The translations under genes were made by a program, and so were the position numbers. From assembly GCA_036924285.1 (NCBI GenBank), contig JAYKYS010000001.1, positions 27,837,501 through 27,901,500 of the forward strand: a stretch of 64,000 nt of DNA, read 5' to 3'. Numbering within the stretch: position 1 is the first letter of the stretch; each line of letters starts with the position of its first letter. The notes beneath the pieces are model-generated. The model did not search any database and had not been told where the DNA came from. It saw nothing but the letters and a program-made list of their open reading frames with translations. The stretch is from Asterella californica. Lineage: Eukaryota > Streptophyta > Marchantiopsida > Marchantiales > Aytoniaceae. Below, in pieces: positions 52,444 to 63,660 of this stretch.

Positions 52444-55400
52444 TGTCTAACTACGTATTATAAAAAGAAAAAGAGAGTAATACCCTTTGACGTATATCAT
52501 AGTAGTCTCTAATATAATCTCGAATAAAACCATCAAATTTTCAAACTGACTATCGATATATCTCCAGAAGAATGAAGAAAGAAGAACAATATGTGATTTG
52601 CATGTATTGATAATTAATAAGAATATAGTTTCACTGCTGAGAGAGCGCACTTGGTGTTCGGAAGGCTTCTTTCAGCACCAGGGCTAAAGACGAGGCTAAA
52701 GGCGTTCTCAGTTTAGTTTGCCCATGCAGTTTGTTTTTACCAAGGTTTTGATGATAGTTTACATTCAGAGATTGTAATTGTGGTTATCACTAGCGACTTT
52801 ATATGAAAATTGTTTCCAGAAAAGGAAAATTTCCATACGCTTTACTTACATACAAATTTCGAGAGGAGAACTTTTCATTCCGGAATCCCTTTAAACTTTA
52901 GGTAATACGCTGAAGTTTCCCAAGACTTTTGAAAACGTCAACAATGTTTATATATCACTCTTAGAGTTGGTTTCCATGCAATATCTCTTCACATCTCTTA
53001 TCTTTTGGAGATCGATACTACTCATTTTCAGAGGTGCTGAGCAAATGAGAACATAAGAATGAGTCAGTCTGAAACTTTCAGTAAAAAATCGATGTCCAAA
53101 TTCACTGGCTGTAACGTTTACTTCCACTGTTGGAAAGAAGTTCTCTATAATACATTTTGAAATTATAATTACAGTAAATAATCTGGCAAACATTTATGGA
53201 CGTCATGATTATTTTTTGATCACCTTTATTTGTGACCATCTCCAAAAAAAGTTTCCATGGAAACTATCCCTTAGGGTTAGATTTCATGGATCTTAGGGTT
53301 TTGAAATAGAGTTTACTCCACTAGCTTCGTATACGATCTTCTTATTCAACATAAAGAAGAAATGAGCTGAACCCCAACCTTCAGTTAAGGGTTTTCTCAT
53401 CACTCTATCATAGAGGTACGAGAGTTTTAACTTGCACCTCCATGTTGAGAAGTTGAGACTCTCCCCATCATACTAACGTATAAATAGACATCCTCTAATC
53501 TTCATAAACGTGGAAGGTTAACTTCAAGTCCTTCGTGTTTCATTAAATTGTTATATGTAAGTTTTGGAAATGTTATTACCAGTTTTCAACCGGTTACTTT
53601 GTTACCTTTCATATTCAAGTAATCAAAGTCTAGTTGCTTTAACTTACAATAATCTCGTATTCTTTTGAGATACATAAGCTTCTTCTTTTGTTCGTACTTC
53701 ACGATCTTGCTGCACATTTTTCTCACACATAGTACCGACCTTGAGCAGTATTCTCTCCACATACAAAAACTTCAAGCTATTTGGTCATTTCACGACCTAA
53801 TGCAAATTCTCATGAGATACAAAAAATATAAGTTGTTCCCTCTTTCAAAACCTAATGTTAGATTCTTTGATCTAAAAGTTTCAAGTTGTTTTTGTCCATC
53901 GAAAGATTATTTTAAGAACAGTATAGTAAACGTAGTAGAATTTACCAACCGGAATTTAACAAGAAATATTTGAGATTAAAATCAGTTTGGTGACTGCTTG
54001 TTATCACATTTGGAAATAGTCCTCCTGTTAAGTCCAGTTGAGTTCGAAGTTCCTATTCATTGTAGATATACCGTTGATATTGGAGTCCTCAAAAATCATA
54101 GAAACCTCTCTTGGAAACTACCCTAATTAGATGCTACCGAACATATATCAGAACTTCCAGATGTGGATGAATATGAGCTTGCAAGAGATGAATTTTGATC
54201 TATGTACTAGTGGTGATAATGTTACTTATTTTACCTATTAGCTAGATAGAATACCTTCATTCTTACTGTGCAAGTTAGAAGGAACATCCCACAAGGCGCA
54301 TGTTTTGAAGTAAACTGAACATTTTCAATAAATTAATTACTATAAGCGTTCAGAAATAGTTGTCTCAGTAATAAATAAATAGATTCTCAATTTAGTCATA
54401 TCTTCGATGGATATGCTTAGATTTTGAAACAGTGTGATTAGGTTCGAATGGATATGATAATGTTTTGATATATTGTGATATTTTATGAAATTTTATATCT
54501 CAAATAACAGTATTAAATATATTCTCATCTTCGATCCGTATGAGCAAGATTGGTTTCAAACAGTTTTCATTTCATAAGAACTTCTGGCGATCCATATGCA
54601 TACATTTGGTTAGGGTCTTGACTCGACGTTTAAACCCCGGTGCCCCTAGAAATAGTTCTGGTAACCAGCAGGACCTCATTTTGTAAGTTTGCTGTCATGC
54701 TAACTTGCAAAGAAAGTTAACTGTTAGACCCAAGATGTTTTTGTTGATAAACTTTCTTGTGAAAATAGAATCAGCAAGAAAAGGCTTTTATAAAGCTTCT
54801 CCTTTACAATCTATAATTCAGTTCAAAGTAAACTAATTTAAATATATTTTTAAATATCGAGAAATATAGAGAATAAAGTGTTGTGTAAAACAGGATTTCT
54901 CTTCTCTAAAGTACACGGGGAGGAAAAAATGTATTCTTTTCCGTGCTTTGATACACTCACTGGAGCTGTATAAAAGCACGGAATCTAAGCTATGAAATAC
55001 CTGTAGAATCTTCTACAGTTTTGGATGTAACTCCTGTAGAATAAACTGTGTGTAATTGGGTTTTGTCAGAATGTTTGAGGCTTTGTCAAGGGCGTTCCAT
55101 GCTCCGCTCATTGGACACCAGGACATTAAGGTGGCATCGAATGGTCAAACGTCGAGGAGAAAGCAACGTGAAATTCCAATTCATTCAGTTTTCAAATACA
55201 ATGATAGATAAACCATTTGCAGCTATGTTGAAGAAAGGAAGTAAAGTAAGAAAACTATTTACAATTATGTTTGAGAAAGGATGTAAACTACCGCAGTCTG
55301 TAAACTTCACTGCAGTTAGTTCCCATTCTCTTTTGTACAGTGAGACGTTTGAGAGGCTCTAATGTCATAATAGGAAAGGAATACGGGATAATAGAATAGA

Positions 55401-55549
55401 TGCATATTTCTGCATTTGACTTTCATCTTTCATCTCTCAATACAAGTCCATGAGGATCTTTAGCAGGATAATTGATGTGCATTTGCATAGTTAACCGTCA
55501 AGAATATGGAAATAAATGCTCGTTTTATGCTCTCAGTTCACCGAAGATG
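52444..55549. other. AT-rich repeat desert
   Basis: There is no recognisable gene. Elements noted: a palindrome CTGTAGAATCTTCTACAG (55001-55018) followed by a variant of the 47612-47640 repeat. A segment 54619-54700 (AAACCCCGGTGCCCCTAGAA...CTGGTAACC...) is similar to 61837-61920. A short block CTTTGTCAAGGGCGTTCCATG (55083-55103) recurs inverted near 58472-58492. Confidence 0.4.
54619..54700 (+). repeat. LTR-end-like repeat, copy A
   Basis: It is similar in the same orientation to 61837-61920. Shared blocks are AAACCC-GGTG, CTAGAAAT, CTGGTAACC, AGGAC or AGAC, and ATTTTG--GTTTGC. The other copy contains AACACC...GGTGTTAC, a sequence type typical of plant Ty3/gypsy LTR termini. Confidence 0.5.
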
Positions 55550-55646
55550 TTGCATGCATGTTCACTCTTTTCCAAAGTGTGGAACATACATGCTCTTTAT
55601 TTTATATCTTAACTTTTCCTCTTGGAAATATTAAGTTATAAATTAA
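55550..55646. repeat. Palindromic dispersed repeat, copy 8, inverted module order
   Basis: The inverted module 2 (TGCATGTTCACTCTTTTCCA...GTGTGGAACATACATGC) comes first at 55550-55593. The palindrome TTTATATCTTAACTTTTCC...GGAAATATTAAGTTATAAATTAA follows. Confidence 0.6.
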
Positions 55647-56451
55647 GTTCTTTATTGATTTATTACAGTTGACGAATTGCTTTGATGATAAGATGAGAGT
55701 TCATGAGGATACTTCACGTATGGGTTTTTCTCTTTTGAATGTAGCATTGCTGTATACAGAGAACATTTTTATTTAGATAATTTAAATACAGCAGTTTAAT
55801 TTTAAAAGCTTCATTATTTTAACTTCTTTGTAAGTTTAGATGTTTGTTCTAAACGTTTAGTTCTGTTTTCAGTTGACACGTTTGTTCTAAAAGTCTGCTT
55901 CCTATTCCATTGTTCTCTTCCGATATTTTTCACAAAATATTTCCAAATTCAGTTACTAGCCAATAATATATATGATAATTTCGGAGCGTTTGTATTCTTC
56001 TTCCCGGCCAGAAGTGAATGTTGCATGCATCTATTCACATGCATTTTAAATTTTTAAATATGTTCACTCCCATGTCTCTCAATATGTTCTCTCACTGCTA
56101 TATCGAATGGATGGCACCTTGTTTCTATACGCACTAAGAAGAGGGAGGAGCAGAAAAGATTCTGTTATCATTCGACGATCGTCGATTTTTTCTCGGTCCA
56201 AACAAGCGAGAACACATTCTCTTTACAGTTGAGAAAACGTGTGAACCAGTGATTGCATTGTCTGTCGCTCGTCACAGACACTGCACTACGGTACTGCAAA
56301 ACTCATCAGTGAGCAAGTCGGTGCGACAGTACTGCTCTTTGACCTATTGGAATTGGCATCTTGGTGCCTTAGGGTTTCTCATTTCATCACAGGGATTGTG
56401 AGTCAGACGAACCAGACCTGTCTCACACGGGACTTGCACAGAGATACGGTC
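55647..56451. other. AT-rich intergenic
   Basis: There is no gene. A related GAATGTTGCATGCAT occurs near 56019-56033, after CTTCTTCCCGGCCAGAAG (an isolated module-2-like palindrome, about 55999-56016). Composition becomes GC-richer from about 56.15 kb. Confidence 0.4.
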
Positions 56452-56700
56452 ATGGCACATGTGATAAGACGTGTTCTTCGTTCAAGACCGTCAAGATCAG
56501 CATCTGAAGGCTTGTATCCAGACTGGTACATGTTTCCTGAGAGGGTATCTGGCATTACAGTGACTGAGCAGAGCCAGGAAGCCAGCCATGCATGCACCCA
56601 AGAAGAAGAGAGAAGAAATCCAGAGGAATCTGACTATGGAGATCAGATTGGCCTCGATGCAAGCTCATTCATCCTTGCGGATTCGATTCCTTCCATCTAA
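56452..56700 (+). CDS. Hypothetical protein or exon, 82 aa
   Basis: The frame starts MAHVIRRVLRSRPSRSASEG. It is basic at the N-terminus, acidic later (CTQEEERRNPEESDYGDQIG) and ends FILADSIPSI before TAA. The same frame extends upstream to an ATG at 56347, but a good splice acceptor (TCTCATTTCATCACAG) at about 56392 suggests an exon may start there. The local composition is richer in G+C than the flanks. No family was recognised. It could be the last exon of an unknown gene, a captured fragment or chance. Confidence 0.25.
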   Translation: MAHVIRRVLRSRPSRSASEGLYPDWYMFPERVSGITVTEQSQEASHACTQEEERRNPEESDYGDQIGLDASSFILADSIPSI

Positions 56701-58702
56701 CTGGATTCTAATTATGTGGTTTTGCTCCTCGTATCTCACTCTACTCAGCTTTATCGTCTGACTGAACTCCGAGAATGTGGTTTTCTAATGAACTGTATCG
56801 TAAGTTACGGTACCAGATGGTAGAGCACATAGAACGTTACCAAAGTTTGCCGTGATGACAGCAAACACTACTCCTGCTGATAGGTAGTAACCATAAGGAG
56901 GCAAAAGAAATTGTGTCCTTGCTACATCAATCAATCTACATATGCTTGCTTATTGACTAATTTATATGTAAGTTCTCAAAGTGCTCGCTTGCTTGCTAGG
57001 AGCCTGAGCTTACCGGAGAGAGTTCCTCCCCCTACAGCAAACTAGCTCAGTTGGAAGACCGATCTTTTCTCACGCTATTATATCCATCTGTAGCTATTAT
57101 ATCCATCAGTAGCAGATAATATGTTTTGTGTTTGACCCGCTCATCGGGAGCAATGCAAATCACCTCATAGATTCCGTCGCTTGTACTCCACTCTAGTGGC
57201 AACTCGAGTAAAACAGGCTACGGAGGATGAGGAAGAAAAGAGAAATAGTTCAACATCGAATCAGTAGGTGAGTTTGTAACGTTCTGAGAACAAAGGGCAC
57301 TTTTTTCTTTCTTTGTTTGATTTGTTTCTAGAGCTGTTTTCCCGTGGAGCTTTTTGCTATTACACGGATTACACCACCCCGTGCAGTAGAGAACAGGTCA
57401 CTGATGTGTACCAGGAATAAGCAGCTCGGAGATGACCGTCTTCTCGTGCAAACTTTTGCTGGTTAGGTTGGTTTCACATGCGCCATGTTAAAATCATCGA
57501 TCAGTGTTGGATTCGGGTTGAGACAATTGCAAGTGATATCTTGGAAGTTTGAAAGACAGTAAACTTGCTCCACGAAAGACAAGAACAACTAGGTAGTATT
57601 CTGTGACCGTATTAACAGGATGTTTTCATTTCGGGCAAATGTACTGGAACGAGAAACCGTCTATGATAGGTAACAGTAGGGAGAAACAATCATTGAACGC
57701 AGAGACCAGGTGGATATGCGAATGTGATACTTAAAGTCGAGAGGAATATCAACCACCGTAATGAGTAAGAACAAGTTTCATTTCATTTACACCCACTTTT
57801 GTTCTAAGGTACTCACAAACTGCGTGTGTTTGCTAGACAGGAGATGCACTCTTGTCCGATGCTTTAATTTTGCGCAGTACCTGTGAAACTACCGTGGTGG
57901 AGGCTAAGCCGAGAGGATGGCTGTACTTGTGGTGGATCACGTTTCTCCGCCATGACAAAATGGTTAGGGACAGTTCATACTGTCTAAACATCTGTAGATT
58001 ACAGGACCAGGTCTTCATCTCCACTTTCTTCCTTTTATCTTCTATCGGTGTCCTATTTCCTCTTCTCCTCTTCTCCTCTCTTTCCCATTCATGGGGTTCT
58101 TTCCTTCATTCCTGTCGTTGAGGTGGTGGCTTTGTCCTCGAACTCTTCGGAGAATCGAGTGTAGAGTCACAGCTTTGCTAGTTTTCCCATCATTCTTATG
58201 CTTCTGCACTTCGCTTTATCTTTCGGAGCTGTTTGAGACTAGAATTCTGCCAAGAAGTGTTTGGCAGAGTCGTAAAGCTTCTTCATCCTCGACATTAATG
58301 CCAATAGGGTCAATCGCTTGTATATGCGTTGATACAAAATATTTTGGTGACCCATGCATGCATGTTAACTGCCAATCATGCAAACAAACTTAATTTACTG
58401 TGTTAACTAAAAGTGGAAGTCTGCATGACATGACTTAGCTGGTATAATTTGGTCCTTGTTTGTTCTCCATGGAACGCCCCTGACAAAGTGAACTGCAGTT
58501 CGCCTTTCGCCCTCGATCTCCAACTTCCCTTCTAAACAAAGCGGAGGATCCCGGAGAAGATGAGAATAGCATCTCTGAAGTCCAATGATTGACTCTCTGA
58601 TTCATGTCGTGAAGAAAAAGAAAATATAAACGAAAACACACAAATCACAAACTCGGACTTGGTGAACCCTAAACTTGGGCAGTAGGGATATATAGATTAC
58701 TA
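56701..58702. other. Intergenic DNA, no recognisable gene
   Basis: It holds a 19-bp tandem repeat GCTATTATATCCATCTGTA/CAGTA (57074-57111) and a tRNA-like A-box string TAGCTCAGTTGG (about 57047) without a matching B box. A SINE-tail-like segment shared with 217-262 lies at 57345-57390. Only short frames are found. Confidence 0.4.
57345..57390 (-). repeat. Fragment of the SINE-like element seen at 217-405
   Basis: On the plus strand GGATTACACCACCCC and TGCAGTA match 239-261 with one difference. On the minus strand the similarity continues past GTGTAATCC into GTAA and GCAAAA. The tRNA-like head is not recognisable here. Confidence 0.5.
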
Positions 58703-59080
58703 GCCTCGAGTTCGAAGTTTTTATTTCTCTACAGAGAGCTTTAGCATTCACGGTCTACAGGAGAGCAATTGCAAGAGATGATGCTACTTCATGTGCATCT
58801 GTTGTATGTAAGAATTTTGATTACCGCTGTGTGATATTTTAAGAGTGATATACGACTTTAGAGATAGTGATAAGGAGGCCTAGCCTAGATGTTATTTTTC
58901 TCTTCGGGGCGTTAGTTGCTTGACCCTTCGGGTCTCTCTTTTCCTTGTATGGCTTGATGAGGTCTTTCCATCCGTTTGCTATTCATTGCACTTCTTACGA
59001 ACTTGGACAGCTCTACTCTACTGCAGGATGTAATATGCAATGCTTACATCACTCATTTACCAGAATATGCGCAAACAGAG
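58703..59080 (+). repeat. Dispersed repeat, copy B (partner of 46875-47215)
   Basis: It has the same block order as copy A: AGAGAGCTTTAGCAT, AGGAGAGCAATTGCA, ACTTCATGTGCA, TTGACCCTTCGGG, TTGTATGGCTTGATG and CCGTTTGCTATTCATTGCA. Later CAAACAGAGTTGGT matches CAACAGAGTTGGT in copy A. Divergence is moderate and no frame is shared. Confidence 0.7.
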
Positions 59081-59576
59081 TTGGTGTTTTAATTTTACAT
59101 TGTTTTAGTTTGAAGGTTTTGAAGTGTTTAGCTAAAGACAGTTAAAACGTTATATCTGTGAATATTATGCATCCAGAGTGCACTTCTGGCTGAGGAGAAG
59201 AAGAAGAAAAATTGTCTATAAACCTCAGAAAATTATCAACATCAATTTGCTAGCAGTTGATTTCAAAAATAATCCAGTGAAAAATACATTAGAAAGCAAG
59301 AAAAATTTGTACTTACGGACAAAAATACAATAGTGATGCTCGACTGACTTCTAAAATAATTTTAGACAGAAAGAGCAATAAGTGACAACTTTCCACTAAA
59401 TTTACTTTACTAAATTAGATTATTAAAATTGAAAACCTATGTTGACTTGGTTCACTTCATAACACATAGTTGTTCTAATAACCCAAAATCCATAAGTAAG
59501 TTACGAATACTTATCCTTCTCTTGGTATAACACTCTCATAACGAACGAGAAAAAAAATTTATAATTTAAGACTTCT
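59081..59576. other. AT-rich intergenic
   Basis: There is no gene. 59160-59215 resembles 51128-51180 (TATGCATCC...CTGAG...GAAGAA). Confidence 0.35.
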
Positions 59577-59680
59577 AATTTATAACCTAACCCTTTCAAG
59601 AGAAAAGGTTAATACATAAATTTTTTAAAAAAAGAATATTTCCCCTCTCCTGAACTTGGAATAGAGTGAATATATGCATG
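59577..59680. repeat. Palindromic dispersed repeat, copy 9
   Basis: The palindrome AATTTATAACCTAACCCTTTC...GAAAAGGTTAATACATAAATT spans 59577-59622. Module 2 follows as CTCCTGAACTTGGAATAGAG then TGAATATATGCATG. Confidence 0.7.
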
Positions 59681-59975
59681 CAAGTACAAAATGAAGAGCC
59701 GATGAGCTACACAGTTTACATAAGAAAGGATAACTTTAAGAGCTAGTGTATTCTACTGCCTATAGGCGTATAATTGGAAGTTCAGTAGGCAGTTTTCATT
59801 CTTGACTCTTGAGTAACTTCTCTATGTGAGTTTCTGGTTAGCAGGAGTAGTACTGGAATCCAGTTTTCTCCTTTTTCGCTTTTCTCTAAACAGTCTTTTC
59901 GGAAGGTTCCAAATCTTGTTCGGTGTCTGCTAGATCCAATTGAAGCTATAATATCTAAGCGTCTTCTGACTTCTC

Positions 59976-60025
59976 TGCATATTCCTCTCTTCGTGGAAGG
60001 GTTTTGTCATGTTAATTTATTAAAG
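59976..60025. repeat. Palindromic dispersed repeat, copy 10 (half)
   Basis: TGCATATTCCTCTCTTCGTG is an inverted module 2, followed by GGAAGGGTTTTGTCATGTTAATTTATTAAA, which preserves only one arm of the main palindrome. Confidence 0.4.
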
Positions 60026-61836
60026 CACAGTTCTAGAGAATGATTTGTTACTTCTTGACAGCCACAGCTTTATGATGACTTCATGACATCTTGTCGCATC
60101 TCATAATAAGCATATGGCAGACTCGCCAAGTGTAAACCAAGCCGTAGCAGCATGCACTATTTGGTTAGAGAACTTAAATACAGTTTGTTTGTAGCATACT
60201 ATTCGGAATCTGAATGTACATGGGAGAGGAGAACAGATTCCTTGGAGGAGGAAATTATGCAAGGCTTTGTTCCTTGCAATTTCTCACTAAAAAACTGTTA
60301 AAATTCTCGTTGTTTTCTATTTCCTCCTGTTTGCAAGCAAACTTCCATCCTGAATAGGTTACCGTCAATAAAAGACTAGTTTATGTAGTATCCAAAACCT
60401 GATCGCACCCATTTATGTGTTTGGAACGCAGAGTTTTTTACGTCTTTAAATATGAAGTTTTTCATAACTATCATAATAACTCCTATGTTCAATGTTAACG
60501 CTCTAAATGATGTTATTGTAAAGCCCTGGACATTCACATGCCACTGAAATGAAACTATTTAAGACGAATATCGAAAGAACCAACCAACGAAAGTTGGCTT
60601 CACTTCAAGACGTATACTTTTAAATCTCTATTTTAGAATCAAGGTATTAATAACTTCCTTAACCAAAATCCAGTCTCATCCAACTCCTTTGGAAACTTTG
60701 ATTTCGGAAATCAGAATTGGATCCATCAGTATTCAACTTTCAATCGCACGTAATATCCAAGATTCAAATAGGAATATAGATTCTTTCAGCAAGAATAAAA
60801 TTTGAGAGCCCCATAATTCTCACAATATTAATCCAAATCTAATGATCTTTACAAGGTTGGATAGCTTCAGAAACTTGCGATAAATATATATCCGGGGTAT
60901 ATACCAAAATGTTACAACTAGTCAAAGTTCTACCATATTTTACTAATTTTGTTGAAATTTTAATTTTTTAAAAATTTCACGAATATAACTATCTCAAGGA
61001 AACAACTCTTTGTATTTTGTTGATAACACGTGAAAATCAAGGAGTATTTTAATATTCTTATTATTTATTATATATTTAAAATAATATTTTGTAATAAATA
61101 GAATATTATAAAAATAAATTATTTTTGAAAACTATTTTAGTTGATTTAAAACTTGATCAGAAATTAAAATAATCTATTTTAGTTTTATTAATTCGGAAAA
61201 AAATATTAAATATAATATCTTATTTTTACTTTCACTTGTTATAACAAAATCCCTTAGTGAACCCGGTAACCATGTAACCTTCTGGCTTGCCAAATCAGCA
61301 TTACGGTAACAAGTGAATGCTGCTCTGCCAAATGAATTTCCCATTTTCCAAGTCAATATTAGAATCATATCGTCAAAGCATCATAATATTACCACGTCAG
61401 CCATGATGCTATATCAACATCCCTCATGCCAGATCAGCAATATTCACTCAAATATTCAGGTAAATAATGATGTCATTTAAACACCACGTCCTCATTTCAA
61501 GTGTCACATCAACCATTTCTTAGTGCCACATCAGCACCATTGCAATCCATTATCACCAGATCATAGTCAATACTCTAAAACTTGGAACTATCATATTTCT
61601 TTTATTATGAGTTTGTTCACGAAAAAAATCAATATTCCTCTACTCGAAAAGCTCTTCACCACTTTGTCATAATGTTGACATTATCCATGCAAGTTAGGAA
61701 CTGGTATTTTGATAGATCCCTTCTTTCATTCATTAGTTATCCGTAGTAACCGAATCGGATCGATGACATGACTAAGGTCAATTTTATGAACACAACGCTC
61801 TTTGAAATATAGAGGGTTTGTACTTCTGGATACTGA
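60026..61836. other. AT-rich desert with CCACRTCAGCA cluster
   Basis: There is no gene. Very AT-rich at 60940-61250. Variants of the decamer CCACATCAGCA cluster between 61289 and 61570 (near 61289, 61392, 61429, 61493, 61525 and 61555). A similar CCACATCAGAC and CATGTCAGC lie in the MULE inverted repeat. Confidence 0.4.
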
Positions 61837-61920
61837 AATCTAAATAACACCTAAACCCGAGGTGTTACTAGAAATTCTCCTGGTAACCCAGAAGACTTTA
61901 TTTTGCGGGTTTGCATTTAG
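61837..61920 (+). repeat. LTR-end-like repeat, copy B
   Basis: It contains the inverted repeat AACACCTAAACCCGAGGTGTTAC followed by CTAGAAATTCTCCTGGTAACC, matching 54619-54700. The sequence type is common at plant Ty3/gypsy LTR termini. Confidence 0.5.
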
Positions 61921-63579
61921 AGAATGGAGAAACTAGACCATTATGTATAAAATGCTTCTAGTGATTACATCTTCATCTCAACTTGGAATCTGTGAAATAA
62001 AGAATCAAAAGCTATTCACTAGCTTTACAAGGTATGATTCATCTCAAACAGACTACTAAGTATTGACAGAGAAATGTTAAGATGGAGATTTCAGGGTTTC
62101 TTAGAGCAGATGATAATCTTTTCTTTGGATTCAAAAAAGATTATGAGGAAAATTTTTTATTATGTTTCATGCTTTTATATTCGTACCGAAAGAAAGAAGA
62201 ATAGGATCAAAAAGTTGCATTTTTCCTCTTAAATATATTGTTTATCATAAAGCTTTATATAACATAAAAAGTCAGATTATGGATAAAGTTAGGATATATG
62301 GTACCGTATGATGTTATTAATTGGAGAAAACAAATTTTTATTATTATAAGATAAACATAAGAACTTATATATATATATATACTGTTATCTTGACTATGTA
62401 TTATGGCCTCTCCCCACGACACTTGTTATTTCATTACCGACGGGTTATCAAGCAAACCGGGGTCAATCTCCACAAACCTAAAGCTTTTTTTACTAAAGTC
62501 AATAATTTTACTAGCATGTATCGATTGCATAATTTTTATTTCTTAAATTTATTCTCAACGTCAAGTCTATTGAATGCAAGGTGATGTGGAAAGTCCTTGT
62601 CCTGGTCTTGGATGCTACAATTCCACGTGTCATAAAGCTATCCACCTGGTCTCTATAGAACTCCTAATGGTTGGAGATGGGATACCATTGCCTCAAAACT
62701 TTAGAATGTAGATTTCTTGGCAGATGGACGAGAAACACTGTAAGAAGAAGACAGTGGAAAAGAACTTGTTATTATCGAAAAGGTTATCAACGTTTCTTAA
62801 TGAAGTAAAAGATGCAGTCGGAGATAGCCTTAGAACATTATGTCAAGGGTCTATATTCGAAAGAAGAATATAGCCGATGATGCAATCTCTATAATAGATG
62901 ATTCATATCCTCTCTCGGACGTTTGATGAGGGAAAATGCATTCTCTATATTGATAAAGCATACGTCCTTCCCAAAGGATTATTTTAACTTATTTATCAAA
63001 TGGTCAAAACCACGTGCTAATCGGACCTTAACTAAAATATTTTTTTGTGAGAACGTAAATTTTGCTGTTAATTTAAAGATCATAAGGTGATATATAATAC
63101 AACAAATTTCTTACCTAAAAATAATAATATAACAAGAATAGTATTGCCTTTATTAAAATTAAAACTGAAATTTATAGTTTATGAAAAATAACTTAAAATA
63201 AATGCTTTCACTTGCACGTGATTGCAACATGTCACAAGAGTGACTTCCTCTAGATATTCACTCACCTCTCTCTCTCTCACGTAGCAAGAGGAGTTCGTAG
63301 TGTATGATTCTACCTACTTGGATAGGTTCCACCTTACTATATCAAGTTTGATCATCTCCACGAGAAAAATACAATCAGGTGAATAACTACAATTGAGTGT
63401 TCTCATTGTAAATTGAAACACAAAAATGCAAATTTATTGTTCGACTCTCTCCCTTCTAAGAACAGACATTTGATCCATAAATACGATAATGCAATCTTGC
63501 ACCAGTCCGGAGTTTGCATATACAGACTTGTTTGTAGCGGATTGGGTTTCAGATCCCTTCGCACTCATAGAAATCGAGA
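61921..63579. other. AT-rich intergenic
   Basis: There is no recognisable gene. It includes a short TA repeat (about 62366-62381) and a CT tract (63266-63280). Frames present are short and biased by AT content. Confidence 0.4.
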
Positions 63580-63660
63580 GCATGTACTTGCAGCAGCATG
63601 CCCTTCGTGTCCCTCTTTCCCTTGTACGGCTTGATAGGGTCTTTCTTTCCGTTTGCGCTG
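63580..63660 (+). repeat. Dispersed repeat, partial copy C
   Basis: GCCCTTCGTGTCCCTCTTTC, CTTGTACGGCTTGATAGGGT and CTTTCTTTCCGTTTGC match the 3' part of the repeats at 46875 and 58703. Confidence 0.55.

Noticed and set aside
55048..55362. 104-codon plus-strand frame
   Set aside because: The only notable piece, LCQGRSM, comes from a short repeat also found inverted near 58.48 kb. The rest looks like AT-rich chance coding.
57040..57075. tRNA-like TAGCTCAGTTGGAAGAC string
   Set aside because: It resembles an A box and D arm, but no B box (GGTTCGA-type) or acceptor pairing follows in the next 80 nt, so it is not called as a tRNA gene.
62321..62584. 87-codon plus-strand frame
   Set aside because: It is Tyr/Asn/Phe/Ile-rich as expected from AT-rich DNA and includes a TA microsatellite. 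No motif was recognised.
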